Below are positions 1 through 9,300 of a stretch of DNA of 64,000 nt, one piece after another (the stretch's first letter is position 1; every line of letters starts with the position of its first letter). Origin of the DNA: Chroococcopsis sp964623815 (GTDB taxonomy: Bacteria > Cyanobacteriota > Cyanobacteriia > Cyanobacteriales > Microcystaceae); assembly GCA_964623815.1 (NCBI GenBank), contig CAZUVR010000002.1, positions 62,001 through 126,000 of the forward strand. Reading direction: 5' to 3'. The position numbers and the translations under genes were made by a program. The notes beneath the pieces are model-generated. The model was not told the DNA's origin. It did not search any database and saw nothing but the letters and a program-made list of their open reading frames with translations.

Positions 1-749
1 AGGGGTTTGTGGGGCTGTAATTCGTCAAAAATGAGGGTTCCCCGGCTACCCACCACAGCCAAGCGTCTCTGCTTATCGGGATTGCACCAACATAGATGGA
101 TATGAGCCTGAAAGCCGCCGGGATAGGTTAAAGAGAGCCAGACTAAATCCGATAGGTGGGGTTGTAACCAGGAGTTACCCCTAGCCTGCACTTCCGTTGG
201 AGTTTTCCGGAGCCAATAATTAAAGATAGCGATGTCGTGTATGGCGAGATCCCAAAGGGCATCAACATCCTGGCGCACTGGGCCTATATGAGTACGGGCG
301 GCGTAACCGTAGCGTAGTTCGCCTAATCGATCGCTCTCCATCACTTTTTTACCCTCTATTACACTGTTATGAAAGAGATAGGTGTGATCTACGAATAGTA
401 CCAGCTTTTTCACCCTCGCCAATTCGGTTAATTCTTTGCACTCGGCTGGCTCAAGAGTGAGGGGTTTTTCGGAAAGGATATGATAACCCGCGTTTAGAGC
501 CGATTTAATTAAATCATAATGGCTCGTGGCCGGGGTGGCAACCACGATCGCATCGGCTTCTATCTCCCGCCAATCGGTTGTTAATTTCACCCCCTCCAGA
601 TCGATGCCGAACTTTTTCTGGCACTCATTTAATCTATCTTCAGAGCTATCGACAATACTCGTAATGTGTGCATTAGGATGTTGAAGTAGATTACGGACGT
701 AATGTATACCCCATCTCCCCACGCCGATGACCCCGACTCTAATTTTCAT
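1..749 (-). CDS. Gfo/Idh/MocA-family oxidoreductase (C-terminus beyond window)
   Basis: My own translation from ATG at 749 gives about 249 residues before the window edge. It begins with MKIRVGVIGVGRWG, a Rossmann NAD(P)-binding glycine motif. It continues with an acidic residue after strand 2 (SIVDSS), the SEKPLTL motif that carries the family's catalytic-site lysine, and DLAIHDIAIF, matching the family His-x-x-Asp segment. The family oxidises or reduces sugars, inositols and related polyols with NAD(P). The substrate cannot be read from sequence. It is transcribed away from the RuBisCO-like gene, with only 60 bases between the two starts, so a shared promoter region and related function are plausible. 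The 3' end of the gene lies outside the window. Confidence 0.88.
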   Translation of the reverse strand, partial: MKIRVGVIGVGRWGIHYVRNLLQHPNAHITSIVDSSEDRLNECQKKFGIDLEGVKLTTDWREIEADAIVVATPATSHYDLIKSALNAGYHILSEKPLTLEPAECKELTELARVKKLVLFVDHTYLFHNSVIEGKKVMESDRLGELRYGYAARTHIGPVRQDVDALWDLAIHDIAIFNYWLRKTPTEVQARGNSWLQPHLSDLVWLSLTYPGGFQAHIHLCWCNPDKQRRLAVVGSRGTLIFDELQPHKP

Positions 750-809
750 ACTCTTGTTGATAACCCCAATTTGATATTTAATGCAGATGATACAGTTTAA
801 ACCATCGTT

Positions 810-1982
810 ATGAGTATATTGGTAACGTACCGCTTTCCCCCTGGGGTTGATGCCGCTAAACAGGCTCGGATCATAGCCGTAGGACAGACGGCCGGCACTT
901 GGGACGATCGTTTCAGTCATCGTCAGGGGGAACTCCAAAGACACCTGGCTCAAGTGATAGACGTAGAAACCCTATCCAACGGTTACGAGCTAGCCCGGGT
1001 AAGTTTTCCCCTCTTTAACGTGGAAAACGATATACCCAGCCTGTTAACGATGATATTCGGTAAATACTCGATGGCGGGTTTCGGCAAGGTGGTAAAGGTG
1101 GAATTACCCGGGGATTACGGTACGAAAGCCCAGCTCGGGATTACGGGTATAAGAGATATATTAGGGGTTTACGATCGTCCCTTAATCATGGCCATCTTCA
1201 AACCCGCTTTAGGACTATCGGCGCGGGATCACGCCGCTATCCTTGAAGAGGTGGGTAACGCGGGCTTAGATATTATTAAAGACGATGAAATTATGGCGGA
1301 TTTACCCTCGGCACCAACGCGGGAAAGGTGGAAATATTGCCGGGAAGTTTTAGAAGATATTAGGGCGAAAACTGGGCGCAGGGTGCTTTACGCGGTTAAC
1401 GTGACGGGTAGGGCGGATGAATTGCTCGATAAAGCCCGCTCGCTAGTACAAAACGGTGCTAACGCCCTATTATTAAACGTACTTACCTACGGTTTTTCGG
1501 TTTTATCGGCTTTAGCCGCCGATCCGGAGATAGGAGTACCTATCTTCGCCCATCCTGCCTTTGCCGGGGCCATGTGCGCTGGGGAGGATACGGGCTTATC
1601 CTATTCCGTAGTTCTCGGTACTTTAATGGCCTACGGTGGTGCCGATGCGGTGTTATATCCCGCTTCCTACGGAAGTTTACCCTTCGATGCGGAAGAAGAA
1701 GGTAAGATCAAGGATTATCTACGCGATCGTAACGTTTTCCCCGTACCTTCTGCCGGTATCGTGCCAGGTGTCGTGCCCTTAGCCTTAAGGGATTACGGGC
1801 GGGATGTAATTCTCAATGCGGGTACGGGGATTATGGATCATCCGGAAGGCTCGGCGGCGGGGGTGAGGGCTTTTTTTGAGGCCTTAGAAAGGGTAAAGGA
1901 AAATCAACCTTTCGATCCAGCTACCGTACCGCCTTCAGCTTTAAAATCAGCCTTATTGAAATGGGGTGTTAGAAACCCATAA
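810..1982 (+). CDS. RuBisCO-like protein (form IV)
   Basis: The 390-residue protein aligns by eye over its length with RuBisCO large-subunit relatives. It has TYRFP at the N-terminus and the barrel motif FKPALGLS, with Lys131 at the place of the RuBisCO proton-abstracting lysine. The second lysine of the canonical KPKLG is alanine. IIKDDE (Lys157, Asp159, Glu160) keeps the carbamate/Mg ligands. AHPAFAGAM replaces the HRAMHA segment, and the C-terminal phosphate-binding stretch NAGTG...HPEG is present. It is therefore not a true carboxylase, since two catalytic positions differ. Known RuBisCO-like enzymes act in methionine salvage (MtnW enolase) or in apiose and four-carbon acid-sugar catabolism (OiaX-like). 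The neighbouring sugar-dehydrogenase-like gene makes a carbohydrate role possible, but the choice is not settled. Its end overlaps convergent thrC by 14 bases. Confidence 0.85.
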   Translation: MSILVTYRFPPGVDAAKQARIIAVGQTAGTWDDRFSHRQGELQRHLAQVIDVETLSNGYELARVSFPLFNVENDIPSLLTMIFGKYSMAGFGKVVKVELPGDYGTKAQLGITGIRDILGVYDRPLIMAIFKPALGLSARDHAAILEEVGNAGLDIIKDDEIMADLPSAPTRERWKYCREVLEDIRAKTGRRVLYAVNVTGRADELLDKARSLVQNGANALLLNVLTYGFSVLSALAADPEIGVPIFAHPAFAGAMCAGEDTGLSYSVVLGTLMAYGGADAVLYPASYGSLPFDAEEEGKIKDYLRDRNVFPVPSAGIVPGVVPLALRDYGRDVILNAGTGIMDHPEGSAAGVRAFFEALERVKENQPFDPATVPPSALKSALLKWGVRNP

Positions 1983-3078
1983 CCGAAGCAACTACCGAGA
2001 TGTCAGGGGAGATACCAGCTTTGAGGGCGTTGTTACTGCTTTTGATGGCACAATCCGGGTCTTTTAAACCGTTACCGGTGAGGACACAGACGATCGTAGC
2101 TTCATCGGGTACGCTATCTTTAACTTTCAATAGCCCGGCTACGGAGGCGGCGCTGGCGGGTTCACAGAATACGCCCTCGTGGGCACCTAAGAGACGGTAA
2201 GCCTCTAGAATTTCCTCATCGGTGACGGAGTTAAAGGCTCCCTGACTAGCTTCTTGCGCCCCCCAAGCTTTTTCCCAGTTAGCTGGGTTGCCGATGCGGA
2301 TAGCGGTAGCGATCGTTTCAGGGTGGCTGACTGGTTGACCAATGGTAAAGGGGGCTGCGCCTGCCGCTTGGAAGCCCATCATTTTCGGGAGGCGAGCGCA
2401 CTTACCAATTTGGTGATACTGACAGAAGCCCATCCAATAGGCGCTAATATTACCTGCGTTACCGACTGGGATACAGAGCCAATCGGGGGCGTTACCCAAG
2501 ACATCGACGATTTCAAAGGCTGCGGTTTTTTGCCCTTCCAGGCGATAGGGATTAACGGAGTTGACTAAAGTAACGGGGTAATTTTCCGATAGCTGACGTA
2601 CAACTCGGAGAGCGTCGTCAAAATTTCCATCAACAGCGATGACTTCAGCTCCGTAGAGGAGAGCTTGAGCCAGTTTTCCTAAAGCCACATAGCCATCGGG
2701 GATGATGACGAAAGCTCGCATACCTGCCCTTCTGGCGTAGGCGGCGGCGGCAGCGGAGGTGTTGCCAGTGCTGGCGCAGATGACGGCTTTGGCTCCTGCT
2801 TCCTTAGCTTTGGAGATAGCCATAGTCATCCCCCTGTCTTTAAAGCTCCCCGTAGGATTGAGTCCGTCGTATTTGACCAGCACTTTCACGCCCCGGCCGA
2901 TCAAACTGGAAATGTAGGGAACCGGGATTAGGGGGGTATTGCCTTCAAGTAGGGTGACAACGGGCGTGTTATCGCTCACCGGAAGATAGGGGCGGTAGGT
3001 TTCGATCAAGCCTCGCCACTGTACTGCGTTATGAAAACGATTGGTTAGGGAGGCGGTGGATAGAGGTTGAATGGTCAT
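1969..3078 (-). CDS. thrC: Threonine synthase
   Basis: This 369-residue PLP enzyme converts O-phosphohomoserine to threonine in the cytoplasm. NPTGSFKDRGM contains the PLP Schiff-base lysine (Lys80). ASTGNTSAAAAAYARRAG and PVGNAGNISAYW are the substrate-phosphate and PLP-phosphate loops typical of the short bacterial threonine synthase class. Length fits the family. The start lies close to a TATAAT-like -10 on the minus strand (complement of 3131-3136), although no good -35 is visible. The stop codon overlaps the end of the convergent RuBisCO-like gene. No other threonine genes are adjacent, so it appears monocistronic, which is common in cyanobacteria. Confidence 0.95.
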   Translation of the reverse strand: MTIQPLSTASLTNRFHNAVQWRGLIETYRPYLPVSDNTPVVTLLEGNTPLIPVPYISSLIGRGVKVLVKYDGLNPTGSFKDRGMTMAISKAKEAGAKAVICASTGNTSAAAAAYARRAGMRAFVIIPDGYVALGKLAQALLYGAEVIAVDGNFDDALRVVRQLSENYPVTLVNSVNPYRLEGQKTAAFEIVDVLGNAPDWLCIPVGNAGNISAYWMGFCQYHQIGKCARLPKMMGFQAAGAAPFTIGQPVSHPETIATAIRIGNPANWEKAWGAQEASQGAFNSVTDEEILEAYRLLGAHEGVFCEPASAASVAGLLKVKDSVPDEATIVCVLTGNGLKDPDCAIKSSNNALKAGISPDISVVASVMGF

Positions 3079-3362
3079 AAAGTGCTTGATCGATCGCAGT
3101 ACAGTGATGGTTTATTTAGTCTGACTCTCTATTATACCCCAAACTAACTTTGAAGAATAAGACTTTGCTTTCTGAAGCTTTTAAAATAATTACTGAAATA
3201 CAATCAAGTTAATTGTTGCCATCAGATGCCAAAAAGCGGAAACTTCTTTAACATATATAAAAATGGGAAATAAAAATCCACAAAAGAGGAACTTCGGGTA
3301 GATTTCCTTGCAGATTACTCAGTGTTCCGTTTTTGATTGCTATGTGTCATTTATTCCCCTTA

Positions 3363-3380
3363 AAAAAGGAGGCGACTATT
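3363..3380 (+). promoter_or_regulatory. Strong Shine-Dalgarno site in front of an ATT codon (candidate cobI start)
   Basis: A run of A ending in AAGGAGG (to 3372) is followed five bases later by ATT at 3378, in frame with cobI. No ATG, GTG or TTG lies at that spacing. Starting there gives a protein beginning M-K-V-N-R-G-I-L-Y-G, the short N-terminus expected before the first conserved motif. The upstream TTG (3333) and ATG (3342) lack a comparable ribosome-binding site. Confidence 0.5.
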
Positions 3381-4115
3381 AAGGTTAATCGAGGTATACT
3401 GTATGGAATTAGCGTAGGTACGGGAGATCCAGAGCTAATTACTGTAAAAGGTTTAAAAATTTTAAAAAGAAGTCCAGTAGTAGCCTTTCCAGCGGGAATT
3501 AACGGGAAATCCGGTATCGCCGAGAGCATTATTAGTTCATGGCTGAAACCAGAACAGATAACTCTTTCCCTAGAGTTTCCCTATGTACAGGATCAATATA
3601 TACTGATGCGGGCGTGGCAGAGTGCCGCTGATCGGGTGTGGGAATATATCGATCAAGGCTTGGATGTAGCCTTTGTCTGTGAGGGGGATGTGAGTTTTTA
3701 TAGTACCTTTACTTATTTAGCCAGCACTTTAGAGATGGAGTACCCAGAAGTAGTGGTTAAAAGTATTCCCGGGGTCTGTTCTCCCCTAGCGGCCGCTTCC
3801 GTTTTAGGCCTGCCGTTGACCGTCAGAAATCAACGTTTAGCTGTCTTACCGGCTCTGTATCACGTTGGGGAACTAGAAAACGTACTGCGGTGGGCGGACG
3901 TGGTAGTTTTGATGAAGGTGAGTTCGGTTTACCCGCAGGTCTGGCAAATGTTAAAGGAAAAGGATTTACTTTCTCGCAGTTGGTTGGTGGAGAGAGCCAC
4001 CTTTCCCGAGCAGAAGATTTACAGGGATTTAAGCTTATATCCGAATCTGAACCTCTCCTACTTTTCGATTCTGGTGATTGAAGTTACTGACACTCGGCAC
4101 CTTGACCTCCTTTGA
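3378..4115 (+). CDS. cobI: Precorrin-2 C20-methyltransferase
   Basis: This SAM-dependent enzyme methylates C20 of precorrin-2 (or cobalt-factor II) in cobalamin synthesis. The first conserved block, LYGISVGTGDPELITVKG, is the SAM-binding glycine-rich start of the tetrapyrrole methylase fold. A middle acidic patch, VAFVCEGDVSFYSTFTY, and the substrate-loop motif IPGVCSPLAAASVLGLPL follow, all in the usual order. With the ATT start the protein is 246 residues, normal for the family. The longer alternatives begin at TTG 3333 or ATG 3342 and add unconserved residues; the start was chosen from the strong Shine-Dalgarno site. The 3' end overlaps the convergent pseudopilin gene by 32 bases. No other cob genes are adjacent. 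Confidence 0.9.
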   Translation: MKVNRGILYGISVGTGDPELITVKGLKILKRSPVVAFPAGINGKSGIAESIISSWLKPEQITLSLEFPYVQDQYILMRAWQSAADRVWEYIDQGLDVAFVCEGDVSFYSTFTYLASTLEMEYPEVVVKSIPGVCSPLAAASVLGLPLTVRNQRLAVLPALYHVGELENVLRWADVVVLMKVSSVYPQVWQMLKEKDLLSRSWLVERATFPEQKIYRDLSLYPNLNLSYFSILVIEVTDTRHLDLL

Positions 4116-4596
4116 TAGAGCCGAGTATGGTTTGAACCATCACACATCGTCTGCTGCTGGTGGTGGGGGCGGTGGCTACATTGAGAATGATTTCCTCTCC
4201 CGGTTGTATGGGACTCCCTCCCAATATCGATCCGTCGGTGGCAAAATCGATCTCATTACCCTGGGTGAGATCGGCGGTGATGACGTTGCCGCGAGATACT
4301 AAATCCGTCCAGTTAGTCGGTGTCTGGCTTGCTGGGAAGATAGCCACCTGTGGGATACTATTCACCGTCCGCACCTGGACGCTGTAGTTTACATTCCTCT
4401 GACGCGCCAGACTCTGGGCTTGACGAACCGCTAGTTCTAACTGTTCGTTAGAGGAGCGTAGGGTTTGCCGATTGATAAAATGAAACAGGTTAGGGGCTAT
4501 GATCGCAGCTAGTACACCGATGATCAAGGAAGTGGCGAACAGTTCAAAAACTGTAAACCCCTTAACGGAAGAATAGCGATGGTGGAAATTATTCAT
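4084..4596 (-). CDS. GspH/FimT-type pseudopilin, last gene of the hps operon (HpsD-like)
   Basis: The N-terminus MNNFHHRYSSVKG|FTVFELFAT is a type IV prepilin leader with the cleavage glycine (residue 13), N-methylated Phe and Glu at +5, followed by a hydrophobic helix ending near PNLFHFINRQ. The rest resembles GspH/FimT minor pseudopilins. The internal ATG at 4596 was chosen over the longer frame from 4644, because it leaves a normal short leader and sits just after the stop of the upstream gene (4601). In Nostoc punctiforme the pseudopilins hpsB-D lie directly after hpsA and are needed for hormogonium polysaccharide secretion. I infer the same role from order and type. Processing would need PilD, not present here. 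Confidence 0.82.
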   Translation of the reverse strand: MNNFHHRYSSVKGFTVFELFATSLIIGVLAAIIAPNLFHFINRQTLRSSNEQLELAVRQAQSLARQRNVNYSVQVRTVNSIPQVAIFPASQTPTNWTDLVSRGNVITADLTQGNEIDFATDGSILGGSPIQPGEEIILNVATAPTTSSRRCVMVQTILGSIKGGQGAECQ

Positions 4597-4600
4597 AGGA

Positions 4601-5710
4601 TTAATCGGGGACGGATTTACCAACGAGTCCTTTAGCGGATACACGGCCCTGTAGCACGTCGAGTATAGAATCTCGTTCTATACCTGGTCTGCCTTTAGCA
4701 TTAGCCGTGAGATAGATGATGACATCCTGATTACCTGGCGTAACGCCTCCGTCGTTCATAACGCAGGCGAAAAAGCTATTCACCGCAGTAGGTGTGACGC
4801 GAGTTGGGTTACTAGCAGGGTTACTGTAAGGAGAGGGGACATAGGTACGGATAGTTTGTCCCGCATTGTTGGTGACAGCGGTGCCGTTAGGATTTCTGAG
4901 TATATCGGTAGGGCAGGCGGGTGCGATTCGACTTCCGAAAGGATACACTAGAGGGCGGGCGACAAAATCCACCAGGGGAGTCCGAGTATTGGTCATACTG
5001 GTGACATTTTGTTGTAGGTTCGTATTACCCGCGCCGAATGGCCAGCGATCGAACCCACTATCCCTTACTGGATCGACGTACCCGGGACTACGGGTTAAGG
5101 TTTGCAAATTACTATATTTGCGTAGTATGTAGCGTTCGATGCGCGACTCACCCGCCCAAGAACCGGAAGAATTATCGGTTGAGAGGGTATAAAGGACTAA
5201 TGTATAAGCCCGTCTCTCGATCATAATCGTCTGACATTCGTTAATCAGTTCTTGAGTTGTAAAGTTAGCCGCACAGCTACCGGCACCGCTGACGTTAAGA
5301 TTAGCTGCGGGAAAACTGCCTACCCCGTCGTAAGGGAGATTCTCCACCTTCCAAAAAGCTAAGATCGGCTGAACATTTGTACCGAAACTCGGCAGATAGC
5401 TGACGAGGGAACCCAAACCTGATACATCAGGGCGGATTTGCGTCAACTGATCTCCGTTGTATACATAGGTAGCCTCGCGTATATCATTGGTTATATATAC
5501 CATCGCCCGGCGCATCTCTTCGCTCACGCCGCTACGAGCCTGTTCGGTCTGATTGTTTTGTATTAGATTGACCATAATGCCTAGCAATACGGAAATGGCT
5601 ACGGTAGCGATAAAACTGGCGATGACTATTTCTGTCACGCTAAAACCCTGGGATTTTTGGCGCTGGTATCTGAGACTCGATCGATAATGGAGGCTACGCA
5701 GTTTTTTCAT
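4601..5710 (-). CDS. hpsC: Hormogonium polysaccharide secretion pseudopilin HpsC (PilW-like)
   Basis: This 369-residue protein carries a prepilin signal, QKSQG|FSVTEIVIASFIAT, with Glu at +5, then a membrane helix to about residue 48 and a long, Asn/Thr-rich C-terminal domain. The large size and the early segment SEEMRRAMVYITNDIREA are typical of PilW-like minor pilins. It starts five bases after the hpsB stop and ends just before the next pseudopilin, so it sits mid-operon. It should be inserted in the plasma membrane and assembled into a pseudopilus. Naming follows gene order downstream of hpsA. Confidence 0.85.
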   Translation of the reverse strand: MKKLRSLHYRSSLRYQRQKSQGFSVTEIVIASFIATVAISVLLGIMVNLIQNNQTEQARSGVSEEMRRAMVYITNDIREATYVYNGDQLTQIRPDVSGLGSLVSYLPSFGTNVQPILAFWKVENLPYDGVGSFPAANLNVSGAGSCAANFTTQELINECQTIMIERRAYTLVLYTLSTDNSSGSWAGESRIERYILRKYSNLQTLTRSPGYVDPVRDSGFDRWPFGAGNTNLQQNVTSMTNTRTPLVDFVARPLVYPFGSRIAPACPTDILRNPNGTAVTNNAGQTIRTYVPSPYSNPASNPTRVTPTAVNSFFACVMNDGGVTPGNQDVIIYLTANAKGRPGIERDSILDVLQGRVSAKGLVGKSVPD

Positions 5711-5715
5711 AGAAT

Positions 5716-6369
5716 TTAAGGATTGGAATTAAGATAGGCTCGATACTGTTCCAGGGAGAGTTTCAAGTCGCTTCTGCTGATCTCGGAGTAGGCGACGGCT
5801 AAAGGTCTGTTAAGCTGTTGAGAAAGACCGTTAGTGAAATTTATGGTACTTAGTTGAGTGGAGAGTCCGCTCATATTACTGGCTGCTACCCCGGCATAAA
5901 CCCGCACCCCCATTCTGAATACCGCCAGTTGACCCGAAGCAGAGCCTTGATTGAACCGTACCCCAGGATCTCGAAATATCTGCACGATAAAATCCGTGCT
6001 ACCGTTGCCATCGTTATCGATCGCCAGGGCTTTATTCACCGCATCTCTCTGGGTGACGCTAGTGACCAGGGTATCAGGGGCACCGACTTGAGACACACTA
6101 ACCCCGACAGCGCTCGCGGGGGGTAAGAGAGAAGCTTCGTTAGCGGGAGCCACGCCCTGGGACATTACGGCTTGAATTTGATTGATCTGTCCCTGGGCTA
6201 TCTGGGCCGCTTGTTCTAACTGGTAGTTATATATCCTGGTGCTGACGGCGACTAGCAGTAGGGGAGTCGTGGCAGTAAGGATGATAGCCCCGATCGTAAA
6301 TCCCATCATGGCTTCAACCATAGTGAATCCGGAGCGGGGATTTTTCAGCAGGCGAGTGAGCGAGTACAT
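5716..6369 (-). CDS. hpsB: Hormogonium polysaccharide secretion pseudopilin HpsB
   Basis: With the start at 6369 the protein begins MYSLTRLLKNPRSG|FTMVEAMMGF, a clean type IV prepilin leader (Gly14, Phe15, Glu19), followed by a hydrophobic helix and the coiled segment QLEQAAQIAQGQINQIQAVM. AAGGAG lies ten bases upstream of this ATG. The longer frame from 6468 would overlap hpsA by 80 bases and bury the leader, so it was rejected. The C-terminal domain has an acidic DNDGNGSTDF loop that could bind calcium, by analogy with major pseudopilins; this is inference. It is encoded 19 bases after hpsA. Confidence 0.87.
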   Translation of the reverse strand: MYSLTRLLKNPRSGFTMVEAMMGFTIGAIILTATTPLLLVAVSTRIYNYQLEQAAQIAQGQINQIQAVMSQGVAPANEASLLPPASAVGVSVSQVGAPDTLVTSVTQRDAVNKALAIDNDGNGSTDFIVQIFRDPGVRFNQGSASGQLAVFRMGVRVYAGVAASNMSGLSTQLSTINFTNGLSQQLNRPLAVAYSEISRSDLKLSLEQYRAYLNSNP

Positions 6370-6388
6370 AGGTTTTTGACTCCTTAAA

Positions 6389-9300
6389 TTATGGACAATC
6401 GGTAGCGTTAGTATCGAGCCTCTGGCCAGCGACGCGGGCACAACGTAGTTGTCGGATATAGGGGTCATCCGCCTGTAATTGTTTGTAAAATTCGTTCCGG
6501 GGGGTGCCTACGGAGATGAAACGTTTGGCGATCGGTCCGGGGGGGATGTATTGCAAGGCCACGTCATAACCCCAGAGTCGGTTAGGTGCCGAGTAGTAGG
6601 GCAAGTTTTCCCCCGCTGCCGGATTCTGTCCCGGTTCCCAGGCTTCGTGATCGAAAGGAGCCGTTGCGTAAGTGGTAAAGTTTAACTGTACGAAAGCTCC
6701 GGATATAAATAGGTTATCTCCGTTCCAATCCTCGATAAAGCGGGGGAAATTATGGAAGCCCCCGTAGGATTGGAACCGGCGGGAGGGAATCAGGGCGTTA
6801 ATGAATATGGCATTCATTCGAGTCTCTGCCGCGCCGTTCCTGACTTTTGCGTCGCCGAGAGCGCGATAGGTAGTAAAGGCCGAGAAGTTCGGTAATGGTG
6901 TCGCTGTCGTATTTCTGCCTCTGATCACCGCATTGCGATCGATCATGATTGGTGAAGTCGTATCTACCCCGAGAGCGTTAGTCAATGTATTCTCCCTTCG
7001 CCACTCCCAGGTAGAGGCGATAGTTGATGAAGTTAAGGTGCTATTGCGGTAGGAGGAATTTCTCCCGCTAGGACAAGCTCCCACGCCGGTACCGGTGTTG
7101 TCGGTATTTTGAATTCCGTCCAGTGCCGTCCCGTCGCAGAAATTGGGTGATAATACGGTGAGTGCGTCTCCCAGTATTTCTACCGCCCGCCAGCGATCGA
7201 AAGCGGGGTTAGCAAAACTCGTACTTAATGTGGTACGGTTATTAAAGTTTGACCAATTGTTGGTTAGAAGCTGAGTGAACTCTTCTAAACGATTACCGCC
7301 GCTATCCTGGTGCAGGTTAAGATTACCTTGAATGTATATCGGATTATCGCTGATGAAGGACATACCCGACTGTAGGGGATTGGGACGGCTGACATCAGAC
7401 CCATTTTTTAGCCTGAAGCCGAAGGGTTTACGCTCCGGATCGGGGTAATAGTCCACAGGCTTTGTACTAATACCAGTACTGCTGTTGACTGGAGGATCTT
7501 GGGGGGCGGCTGGATTAGTATTCATCCGACAGTTGGCGGAGGAGATTTCACTATCCTCATTACAGTTGTTATAGGTTTGGGCAGAGGGGCGAATGATCGC
7601 GTCTTCTCGCACCGCGTCTTCTCGGAAAGCATAGACGACACCACTGTTAGGGAGCCAGAAATCAGAGCTACTATTGCCTGCGATCGGCGCTCTATTACTG
7701 CGTAACAGGTTTAAGTCTATATCCATAGTCCTGACCTGCATCAATTGTCGCCCATCGTAGAAAGCCTTATCCTGTAGAGCTAAATATACGCTGGTTCCGT
7801 TATCGATGATTCTCGAACCCGATCCGGTATCGCTACTACTTGTGGGCAGTCGCCACTGGCTTCTCGGGCGAGGTTGGAAGGCTAAAAGCTCAAAAGGATT
7901 TTCGGTGCGGTTTTCTATCCCGTCATCGATGAAGACGGTTCTGTAAACTATACCGTTATTAACATCGAAGGAGGTATTGGTGAGAGGATCATTATCAAAG
8001 ATATAGTTACCAGCCAGAGGATTAACGCCGACTACATTAATAGCCGGTGGCGTGGGATTGAGATACTCTTCCGCTACCACGGGGCGGGAAGCCACGCTGG
8101 AATCGTTGATGATCGGTTGGGCGTAGATACTGCTATTAGCTTCAGAGAAAGTTACGAAGTTAGCCGCGTTGCCAAGGAGACTATATCTCGAATCTGTATT
8201 GTTGGCAATTTTAACATTCGATTCCGGAGTCAATAACCAGGGGAGGCGGCGATAGTCGCTAACGGGTACTGTACCGAAATTATTGAAGGGTGAGTTACTC
8301 CCATCGCTTATTACTATGAGACGAGTTTGGAAGTGATTGTATTTGGGGAATAGATAATACAGAGTCGGATACTTGGGCTTATCCGTACAGAGAGCTACAC
8401 TCAGTGCAACCGCAGGGTTTAAAGCCGATTGCGGCACTGGTACGGTGGCGGTAGCCGTAAAATTAGTCGGGTTGGGATCTGCCGGCCAGGAGGAGATACC
8501 GTTAGAGAACATCAGCGGATCGCAGGTGGTGATGAAAGTTGCCACCGATGATAGTTCGCCTGCTGTAATTTGACCTCGTTGCGTCCCATTATAAGACCAA
8601 GTTATAGGGGCGCTCGATACGTTAGTTCTATTACCAGTCGTTGCAGATTGACCAGCATATTGCCCGTTAGTTGGTGTTTTCAGAAAGTTGCCATTGGAAG
8701 CATTGCGGATTTGAATCGAGGGCCACAAATCGGTTTTGAAACCGTAGAGACGATCGCGTTCTATCTGAATTAGAAGAGCGATCATTTGCGCTCGCTGTAC
8801 CAGACGGGCTTTTTGAGCTGCGTTAGTTAAGGTAGTATCGTTTTGAATCGCTTGAATATATTGTTCTGGCGTAAATTGAGCGTAGAAGTTCGCTGCCGTT
8901 TGTGTGGTGGGGGTGCGATTGGGGAACGAGAAGGGCACGTAGCCGCTGATCGTAGTCGTTGAAATCGTGGAAGAGGGGGCAGCAGGCGTGTACACTGCGG
9001 TGTTATTAGATACGGAGCCGCTCATGGTATTACGAGTGTAATTGCTGGTGGGTATAGTAGCAATTTCTGGATTGGATGAGTTCTGAACTCCGTCCATCAA
9101 TCTCCACAATTCTTCACCGAGAGCTTGAATACCGGCACCTCCGCCAGCTAATGTGGCGGTATCTGCTACGGCGGCATTATAAACATCCTGAGCATTTTTA
9201 ACCGTGTAGGCCAGTAACCCGATATTTGCCGCCGCTGTTTGGATGGTGGTGCGATCGGCTATACTCAGGTTGTAATATTCGCCACTTGAAGAGCTGTTAC

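Noticed and set aside
4078..4387. Plus-strand frames of 74-75 residues after cobI
   Set aside because: They lie antisense to the pseudopilin gene, which has a clear prepilin signal.
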